Assembly (NCBI GenBank): GCA_030655145.1
Contig: JAURWD010000278.1
Location: forward strand, 1-33,249
Origin: Ferruginibacter sp.
GTDB taxonomy: Bacteria; Bacteroidota; Bacteroidia; Chitinophagales; Chitinophagaceae
Reading direction: 5' to 3'
DNA: 33,249 bases
Below, piece by piece: positions 8,628 to 16,700 of the stretch. A model generated the notes under the pieces. The model ran no database searches. It saw nothing but the letters and a program-made list of their open reading frames with translations, and had not been told where the DNA came from. The translations under genes and the position numbers were made by a program. The stretch's first letter is position 1, and each line of letters opens with the position of its first letter.

Positions 8628-8645
8628 TTGGAAAAACATCAAACC

Positions 8646-9122
8646 ATGTCACACCATTTTTTATTCCCGCACAAACTAAAGCTCCTGGGTTGGGTCATCC
8701 TGGTTCCTTCGATCGTGGCCGGCCTTTATCTCACCATTACCGATGCCGATCCCTCCTGGCTAAATGCCAAAATGCTTTCACTATTTCCGAGCAAACTCTA
8801 CGGAACTAAACAAGCCTTTAGCATCATCTCGGTGAATTTGGCTGGTACCCTTGCCGGCGTAGGTTGCATCATTGGGGGTGTGCTCGTAGGGTTTTCGAAA
8901 GAAAAGCAGGAAGATGAATTTATTGCCAGTACCCGGTTGTCATCCCTGCTATGGGCGGTATTTGTTAACTATGGGCTTCTTTTGATCGCGTTTATTTTCG
9001 TGTACGAGACAGCATTTTTAAGTGTGATGGTGTATAATATGTTCACCGTTTTGCTGCTCTTCATTATCCGCTTCAACTATCTTTTGTTCCAATCCACTAA
9101 AACAGCTTCCGATGAAAAATAA
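8646..9122 (+). CDS. Four-helix membrane protein paired with an XRE regulator
   Basis: 158 residues with four predicted membrane helices (LLGWVILVPSIVAGLYLTI; IISVNLAGTLAGVGCIIGGVLVGF; LLWAVFVNYGLLLIAFIFVY; VMVYNMFTVLLLFIIRFNYLLF). Between helices 2 and 3 lies a charged segment SKEKQEDEFIASTRLSS, which I associate with Bacteroidota membrane proteins encoded directly before a small HTH regulator. I chose ATG 8646; an upstream TTG at 8628 would add six residues and overlap the third operator half-site. The end overlaps the regulator gene by 11 bp, so the two are translationally coupled. The function is unknown; a membrane sensor or partner of the regulator is a guess based on the pairing. Confidence 0.82.
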   Translation: MSHHFLFPHKLKLLGWVILVPSIVAGLYLTITDADPSWLNAKMLSLFPSKLYGTKQAFSIISVNLAGTLAGVGCIIGGVLVGFSKEKQEDEFIASTRLSSLLWAVFVNYGLLLIAFIFVYETAFLSVMVYNMFTVLLLFIIRFNYLLFQSTKTASDEK

Positions 9123-9312
9123 CATAAAAGTGGAACGGGCTATCAAAAACATCACCCAGGAAGAGTTGGCGCAACTGGTATCTGTCAGCCGGCAAACCAT
9201 CAATGCCATGGAAGCCAATAAATATGTACCCTCGACCGTGTTAGCCCTGAAGATTGCACGGGTTTTTGAAAAACCTGTCGAAACTATTTTCCTGCTGGAA
9301 GGCTCAGATTAA
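9112..9312 (+). CDS. Small XRE-type helix-turn-helix regulator
   Basis: 66 residues that consist almost entirely of an HTH_3/XRE DNA-binding domain: ITQEELAQLVSVSRQTINAMEANKYVPS, then LALKIARVFEKPVETIF. This is the compact YozG-like type, without an effector domain. The ATG overlaps the last 11 bases of the preceding membrane-protein gene, giving coupled expression. The phased inverted repeats at 8579-8627 are the obvious candidate binding sites. In related small regulators of this class the regulator usually represses its own operon; that is inferred here. Confidence 0.88.
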   Translation: MKNNIKVERAIKNITQEELAQLVSVSRQTINAMEANKYVPSTVLALKIARVFEKPVETIFLLEGSD

Positions 9313-9589
9313 GTTGTAGGGGCGATACCAAACGTGTGGCTCGGTAATAACCGCCCGGAATAATTTTCGGATAAACTGTCCTGTTAGTAAAGTTTTCGGC
9401 ATCGCCTCTACTGGTTTTCAACCTCTCGGCCATCACAGCCAACAGATTGTTAATCTGGTTTAACCTCCAACTTTTGGTACACTTTTTACGTATCTAAGGT
9501 GGGAAGACATTATGAAACCCAGGCCAGCCATGGCTTCAAGTACAATAATTGCCTTCCCACATCGTTAAACCTCAATAAATACCCTAGCC
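9313..9589. other. Intergenic region with an inverted repeat; likely long leader of the small ORF
   Basis: No protein gene is apparent in these 277 bp. A pair of 8-base arms, GTGGGAAG at 9499-9506 and CTTCCCAC at 9553-9560, could close a structured stretch that contains a smaller palindrome (GCCATGGC, within 9526-9536). This would sit in the leader of the small gene at 9590. A -7-like TATCTAAG near 9491 with TTTTGG about 19 bp upstream is a weak promoter candidate. Confidence 0.35.
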
Positions 9590-9727
9590 ATGCCAGACAC
9601 ATACAAAAAGAACAGCTCCAACCCGTTGATCCAACTGGTGAGAAGCATCTTAAACAAATTTTTACAGACCCCTGATATTTATCCCATCAGATATTATAAG
9701 AAAGGAAAACGCTTTCGTCGTTACTGA
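9590..9727 (+). CDS. 45-residue basic small protein
   Basis: An ATG at 9590 opens a 45-codon frame ending in TGA at 9725-9727. The protein starts MPDTYKKNSSNPLIQLVRSI, has a short amphipathic helix (LIQLVRSILNKFLQ) and ends in a strongly basic, aromatic tail (YYKKGKRFRRY), so it could bind a membrane surface or nucleic acid. It is followed 30 bp later by a strong terminator and preceded by a possible structured leader, which supports a real transcript. I recognise no family. Confidence 0.6.
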   Translation: MPDTYKKNSSNPLIQLVRSILNKFLQTPDIYPIRYYKKGKRFRRY

Positions 9728-9757
9728 CTTAAAAAATAAGAATTTGTACCCTTTGAT

Positions 9758-9783
9758 AGCCTTCCATCGAGAAGGCTTTTTTT
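9758..9783 (+). terminator. Rho-independent terminator after the 45-codon gene
   Basis: Arms AGCCTTC (9758-9764) and GAAGGCT (9771-9777) with a 6-base loop are followed by a T run to 9783. It lies 30 bp after the small gene's stop and 62 bp before the dienelactone hydrolase start, so it isolates the two genes. Confidence 0.85.
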
Positions 9784-9845
9784 GTGTCCGCCAGGCATCC
9801 GCGTCACCGTGCTTTTTGTATCTTTAGAGACAACAATTATTTGCT

Positions 9846-10697
9846 ATGCAACAAGAAATCATCAACCTGTACGACGAATACACGCACAAACCCCTTACCC
9901 GGCAAGAGTTTATGAGTCGCCTCGTAAAAATGGTAGGTAGCACGGCTGCAGCTATGACCATTTTGCCCTTGCTGGAAGTAAACCAGGCACATGCCGCTAC
10001 CGTTAAGGAGGAAGATCTTTTTACGGAAAGGATCAAGTACCCGGGAGTGAATGGCGAGATGCAAGCCTATGTCGCGAGACCGAAAGCTGAGGGTAAGTAT
10101 CCCACCGTAATTGTAATTCACGAAAATCGTGGGCTCAATGCACACATTGAAGATGTTACACGCCGGGCAGCAGCCGCGGGCTTCCTTGCCATAGCGCCCA
10201 ATGCGCTGTCTCCACTCGGCGGAACCCCGGCGGATGAAGATGAGGCGCGCAAATTATTTCAGCAGTTGAAGCCAGACGAAAGCAACCAGAATTTCTTCAA
10301 AGTCTTTGACTACATACCGACCCGGAAAGACACCACCGGCAATATTGGCTGCATTGGGTTCTGTTGGGGAGGTGCCATGGCCAACCGCCTCGCCGTAAAT
10401 ATTCCTTCCCTTAAAGCAGCTGTTCCGTTTTATGGCGGACAACCAGATGCGGCAGATGTTCCAAAAATAAAGGCCGCTCTGCAACTGCATTATGGTGGCC
10501 TGGACGAACGCGTTAACGCCGGCATCCCTGCTTATGAAGCCGCACTTAAAGCTGCCGGCACCCGGTATGAAATATTTGTTTACGAAGGCGTGAACCACGC
10601 TTTTCACAACGACACCGCTCCAACACGCTACAACGAAGCCGCCGCAAAACTGGCCTGGCAGCGAAGTATGGATTTCCTGAAAAAGCATTTAGCCTAG
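9846..10697 (+). CDS. Dienelactone hydrolase family protein, exported
   Basis: 283 residues. The N-terminal ~50 residues (LTRQEFMSRLVKMVGSTAAA then a hydrophobic run ending QAHA) look like an export leader of the type often seen on DLH proteins with a membrane-proximal N-terminus; the arginines come before a modest hydrophobic core, without a clean twin-arginine motif. The catalytic domain has E93 in VIHENRGLN, the cysteine nucleophile C173 in GFCWGG, D220 in YGGLDERV, and H251 in EGVNHAFHND. That is the Cys-Asp-His triad and Glu of carboxymethylenebutenolidase-like enzymes. The natural substrate of such exported Bacteroidota members is unknown. It is convergent with the giant glucan synthase gene, with a shared bidirectional terminator between them. 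Confidence 0.87.
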   Translation: MQQEIINLYDEYTHKPLTRQEFMSRLVKMVGSTAAAMTILPLLEVNQAHAATVKEEDLFTERIKYPGVNGEMQAYVARPKAEGKYPTVIVIHENRGLNAHIEDVTRRAAAAGFLAIAPNALSPLGGTPADEDEARKLFQQLKPDESNQNFFKVFDYIPTRKDTTGNIGCIGFCWGGAMANRLAVNIPSLKAAVPFYGGQPDAADVPKIKAALQLHYGGLDERVNAGIPAYEAALKAAGTRYEIFVYEGVNHAFHNDTAPTRYNEAAAKLAWQRSMDFLKKHLA

Positions 10698-10705
10698 ACT
10701 CATAA

Positions 10706-10738
10706 TAAAAAGCCCCGACGAATTGCCGGGGCTTTTTA
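10706..10738. terminator. Bidirectional terminator between the DLH and glucan synthase genes
   Basis: Arms AGCCCCG (10711-10717) and CGGGGCT (10727-10733) are flanked by an A run on the left and a T run on the right. It can therefore end transcripts of both convergent genes. Confidence 0.88.
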
Positions 10739-10752
10739 TTATCAGACAGGAG

Positions 10753-13700
10753 TTACGCGGGTGCTACGGTTTGTAGTTTCCCGGCACTGCTCAATTTAAC
10801 CTGGTGGGTGACCTTATCATTGACCATGTGGAGTACATTGCCTTCCATTTGCACTCCATCCATGGTGATCTTTGTCTCCGTGCCATTTTCAGGCGTAGCC
10901 GTAACCACTTCGATCTGGTACATCGTATCATGGAAACGGTAGCTAATCTTAACCATTGGCCATTCTGCCGGCGTACAAGGTAGAAATTGTAAAGTATCGC
11001 CGATTCGTTTTAATCCAATAAATGATTCTATCAGCAACTGGTACATCCAGCCGGCTGACCCGGTATACCAGGTCCACCCGCCACGTCCTTTGTGTAGCGT
11101 TTGTCCATATACATCTGCGGCAATCACATACGGCTCTACCTTGTATTGAGAAGTGTCACCCGGGTTATCTCCGTGGTTTATTGGATTGATCATCTTGATG
11201 AGTTCCCAGGTTTTCTCGCGGTCGCCCATGGTTGCAAAGGCCATTACCAGCCACACCGCAGCATGTGTATATTGACCACCGTTCTCTCGTACACCGGGCA
11301 CATAGCCTTTTATATAACCCGGGTTCAGAGCCGACTTGTCAAAAGGTGGATCGAACAACTGGATGATCTCATCTTCTTTCCGAACCAGGTATTTATGCGC
11401 CGATGCCATGGCTGTTTTTGTGCGGGAAGCTTCGCCGGCTTTTGATAGAACCGACCAACTTTGAGCAATAGAATCGATCTTACATTCTTCGTTTTCTTTC
11501 GACCCGAGCGGGGTGCCATCATCAAAATACGCCCGGCGATACCATTCACCGTCCCAGGCATTTTTCTCTATATTCAGGCGGAGCTGTTCGGCAGCATCCC
11601 GGCATTTTTTCTCGACGGCTGCGTCTGCTTTTCCAACCGCCACATCCGCAAATTTCACCAGCACATCATACAGGAAGAAGGCCAGCCACACACTTTCACC
11701 TTTGCCATGTTCACCCACCTTATCCATGCCATCATTCCAGTCACCGGATCCGATGAACGGCAAGCCATGCACGCCGAATTTCAGCGCATGATTTATCGCC
11801 GTAACGCAGTGTTCGTACAAGGTTGCTTTTGTTTCCGATTGAACCGGCAGGTCGTAGAAGGATTCCTCACCGGGGTTCAGCAAGCGGCCTTCAATGTAGT
11901 GCACTTCTTCATCGAGGATTCCACTGTCGCCGGTTGTGATCACGTACCTGCTGGCTGCAAAGGGCAACCACAGGTAATCATCCGAACAGGTGGTACGAAC
12001 GCCGCGTCCTAATGGCGGATGCCACCAGTGTTGTACATCCCCCTCGCGGAACTGGCGCGAAGCGTGGAGCAGGATTTGTTGCCGCACCATCTTCGGCCGT
12101 GTATGAAGAAGTGACAAAGAATCCTGTAGCTGGTCGCGGAACCCGAAAGCACCACCAGATTGGTAGAAGCCACTGCGGGCCCAGATACGACAGGCAATGG
12201 TTTGATAAGTTAACCAACCATTGGCCAGGATATTTACTGCCGGATCGGGGGTTTCGATCTGCACGTTCGACATTACCTCGCCCCAGAACTGGTTCACTTT
12301 TTTGATCGCCTGCTGCGCCGCGCCACTTCCTTCAAATCGTTCAATTACTTCGAGCGCTTCCTGCATTGTTTTTCCCGCCCCCAGGCGGAAAATTACCTGG
12401 TGCTCCTCGTCTTCGGCGAGATCAAAAGCCACCTGCAGGGCGGCACATGGATCAAGCGCCGCGCCTATCTTTCCGGAAAGCCTTGTTTTGCTCATACATT
12501 CCGGGTTGGCCAGGGTTCCGTTACGTCCTATGAATTCCAGCCTATCGCAGGTAAAGGACTTGTTTGGATCGTCTACGTCAAAAAATGCAACCCGACCCGT
12601 GAACTCTGTATTGTATGCATTCGACGCGAGGATAGCCCCTGTTGCGGGATCCAGCTCCGTAGTGATATGCATTTGTGAACGCGAGCGTAAATCACCCAGG
12701 ATCCACTCCACATAACCGGTTGCTGATATTCTCCGCATGCGGTTGCTCGTATTTCGAACTTTTAGCGTGATGAATTTTACCGGGTTGTCCACGTCCACGA
12801 ACATGCTCATTTCCGAATGGATCCCATCTTCACTATGTTCGAAAATGCTGTATCCAAAACCGTGTCGGGTTATGTACGGCGAGTTTCCTTTAACCGGCAA
12901 AGGCGCCGGCGACCAGAAGCGCCCGCTTTCTTCATCCCGCAGGTAAAACGCTTCTCCCTTCAGGTCATTGATGGGATCGTTGTTCCAGGGAGTGAGCCTG
13001 TATTCGTGCGCATTTTCCAGCCAGGTGTATGACTGTCCATTTTCGGAAATTATACAACCAAAGTCGGGGTTTGCGAGCACGTTGATCCAGGGCGCCGGTG
13101 TGGATTTGGTTGGTGTTGTTACAATCACATATTCTTTACCGTCGGCAGAAAATCCACCCAGGCCATTAAAGAACCTGAGATCGGTCCGGGGTTTTACTTC
13201 TGTAAAAACAGAAGAGTGAAATTTTGTTGGATTGAACATCGGGATCGGCGACTTCAAGCGCGTGCGGCGATTGAGTTGTTCCTCGAGAGTTCCTAACCTG
13301 TCTGACAAAACGATGTGTGCCACCGTTTGGAACAGGATGCGATCTTCCGCAGAGATCTGTTCCGCTGAACGGATGAAAATACCGCCTGGTTGGTCTTTTA
13401 CATCAGACATAGCAGGTGTGATCAGCCCCAGGATCTGGTTATTCAAATCTGCCCTGTAACCGCCACGATCTTCGTTCCAGATCACCAGGTCCATACTGAT
13501 ACCTTTCAGGCGCCAGTAGTAATGTGCCTGCACCATCTGTTTCACCAGGTCTATGTTCGCTGAATCTTCTATCAACAATAACACGATCGGCAGATCTCCC
13601 GAAATTGAATAGCCCCAAAGCCCCGACTGGCCACGGCGGTTTTTTATAATGATGCCGGGATCGGCGCGAAGTGCCGGGTTGGTGAATATGACGGAAGATG

Positions 13701-16700
13701 ACAATTTCGCGTACAGTTGCGCATCCGCTTCGGTCGCATTTATCTGGCGCACGATGAGTTGACTGTGTGTCCAGGCTAATTCGAGTACGCGACGGGTGAG
13801 TTGACGATCCTGGTATTTCTCAATTAGGCTGGTGCAGATCTCTTTATTTTCCGCCATCCCAGTAATAATGTCAACAATGGCCGTTTCGCCGGCGTCAATG
13901 ACGATGCGATACTGGATGGAAACAATTGGATCAAGCACAGAACCCTGCGTACCCGAAAGCGGCGCTTCCTGCGACAAGGCCGTGGGGTGTTGCAACGTGT
14001 AACCTCTTCCAATAAAGTTGGCGCGACTGGTTTCGTAAGAAATATTTTTAACCTCCGTGTCGTGCACCTTCATCAGGTGAAACATCCACGGCATTTTTTC
14101 TTCCTGTGACCGCGGGCGGCGCGTGCAGGTAATGGCATGGCGTTGCTGGTTAATTTCTGTTTGAACAAACAGGTTGCTAAACGCAGGATGCACTTCATCG
14201 GCCAATGCCGCTGCCATAACTACCTCGGAATAACTCGTGACCTCGATCACGCGTTTGCGCCGGCTGCGGTTAGTAATATGAATTCTTCTTAATTCAATGT
14301 CATCTTCAGGTGAAACAACGATCTCGGTATGCGTGTCGAGGGACATATCCCGGCGACGGAACTCAGCCCTTCCCTGGGAAAATACCGCTTCATAATTTTC
14401 TCCCGCCTGTAAGGTCGGGTGATAAGAATTAGACCAGAGCGCATTATTATCGAGATCGCGGATATAACAGAAAGAACCCCAGTTATCGCAGGTTGCATCC
14501 TCTCTCCACCTTGTAACTGCGAGGTTTCTCCAACGGCTGTAACCACCGCCACCATTCGTAACCATCACATGGTAGCGCCCGTTCGACAACAGTTCCACTT
14601 CCGGTAAAGGAGTATGTGGCGTGTTGATTACCCGCATAGAACTGTCAGCGTATGGCGTAGACGCGATGTCTTCAGCATGAACGCTTGGTGAGTAGAAGGT
14701 TGCAACTCTTGGTACTTTCTCCTGCAGTAACAGCAACGTGGATTTTATTTCAACATCGGCTTCAAACAATTTTTGCATTGGCTGGTCGAGTAACAAATAG
14801 GCCAGCGAAAGGAAACTCATACCCTGGTGATGCACCATGAAGGATTTAACCGTAGCATAAGTTTGTTTTCGCACCATCCGCGATGGGGTGTAATCGATCG
14901 CTTCATAAAAACCGTACTTGCTTTCAAAGCCACTCTCCCGAAGGTCCTGCAGGTTTTCATAGGCTTCATCCGGAGCAACCATGAGCGCCATGATGGTAGA
15001 GTACGGCGAGATCACCAGGTCTTCACTCAAACCTCTTTTAAAACCAAGACCCGGCACACCAAAGGCGCGGTACTGGTAATTGAGGTTGGTGTCAACCATA
15101 TTGTAGCCAGACTCCGATATACCCCAGGGCACATTTCTTTTTCGTGCATAATCGATCTGCTTTTGAATGATGGCCTTGTACGTTTGATCCAATAGCGTGT
15201 TATCGTAATTTGGCATCACGAGCAATGGCATCAGGTATTCAAACATCGATCCGCTCCAGGAAAGCAGGATCGGGCTGGTGCCGAGATTAGTCAGTTGGCG
15301 TCCTAATGCAAACCAACTTTCCTGTGGTAATTTACCTTGTGAAATGGCCACGAAAGTGGTAAGCCGAGCTTCCGACGCAAGAAGATCATAAAAACTGTTA
15401 TCACGCCGTTGCTCTTCCACATTGAAACCAATGGACAACAGATGTTGGCTGCGGTCGTAGAGAAAATCATATTCCAGGTCTGCGAGTTCCGTCGCTTTGA
15501 TCACAAGCTGATCGGCAGTTAATACAATTTCTTTTGCACGCCTCGCTGCTTCGGTGATGCGTTCGCGGAAGTTATTGAGCCACAGATTTTCTTCCGGGGC
15601 ATTGCCGGGAGCGTAACAGTTGATCAAACTATGGAGGATGGTTTCCTCGATCTTGGTCAATTGCCGGGTAGTCGGCACCAATGGCAACATTGGTATGAGG
15701 TGTTCAAATTTGGTAGGCGCTTCGGGAAGGTCGAGCCAGGGAACCATCACCAATAATTCTTCTTTTACATTTCGTACCTGGTCAATTAGTTTTTGTAACC
15801 ACCAGCTGCTTTCCGGCGGTTCGTTCTCCTCCAGGTCATCTTGCAAAATATCCAGCGCTTCTTCAAATTGATCTATTTGAACCTTTGTTTCTTCGAGGGT
15901 AAGTTGTTGGTTGCCGCGGAGCGCTTCGATGGATTGTATTATTTTTTCAAGCTGCTCTTTATGCGTGCAATATTCAGCAAGCACGCCGAGGCCGTCTGCA
16001 AACCCATCAAACATGGCAGGATTAACAATCCTTTTATCTGGTACAGTAATAAGTGCCTGCTTTAAGGTTACGAGGTGACCGGCCAGGTTTCCGCTGTCCA
16101 CGGTTGAGATGTATCTTGGTCGTAAAGGAACCAGCGAAATGGTGTCGTACCAGTTATAAAGATGACCGCGGAAACGCTCCATCCGCATCATGCTGTCGAT
16201 GGTATTGCGGGTCCGTTCGATCATCTGGCCGGCACCGATGTAGCCAAATTCAAAGGCTGTTACATTCGCCAGCAATGAAAGCCCAATATTCGTTGGAGAT
16301 GTTCTATGTGCGATGCGCTCGACCGGGTCTTCCTGGTAATTATCTGGCGGCAGCCAATTATCTTCTTCCCCTACAAAGGTTTCAAAGAAAGCCCAGATCT
16401 TGCGGGAGAGTTTACGGAGGTAGGCAATTTCATTGGACGCTAATTGCACCCGCTTGGTTTCAAAAGAATGGCTTGCCCACCATACCAGCATTGGGGATAT
16501 CAACCAAAGAATTAATATCGGCAAGGCAATCAACAAACTGATCGGTGCATACAACGACAAATAGATAAACAGCGCTATTGAAAGAAAGGGTGAGAACCAC
16601 ATGGTTTTATAAGAACTTACCACGGTTTCTTCTTCGGCCCCATGCCCATACGGATTCCATTGTAACAAATTTTTACGCGTAATGAACATTCGCCACAGCG

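Noticed and set aside
11461-12715. Plus-strand open frames of 160-183 codons inside the glucan synthase
   Set aside because: They lie antisense to well-conserved coding sequence with intact GH94 motifs and have no recognisable domains.
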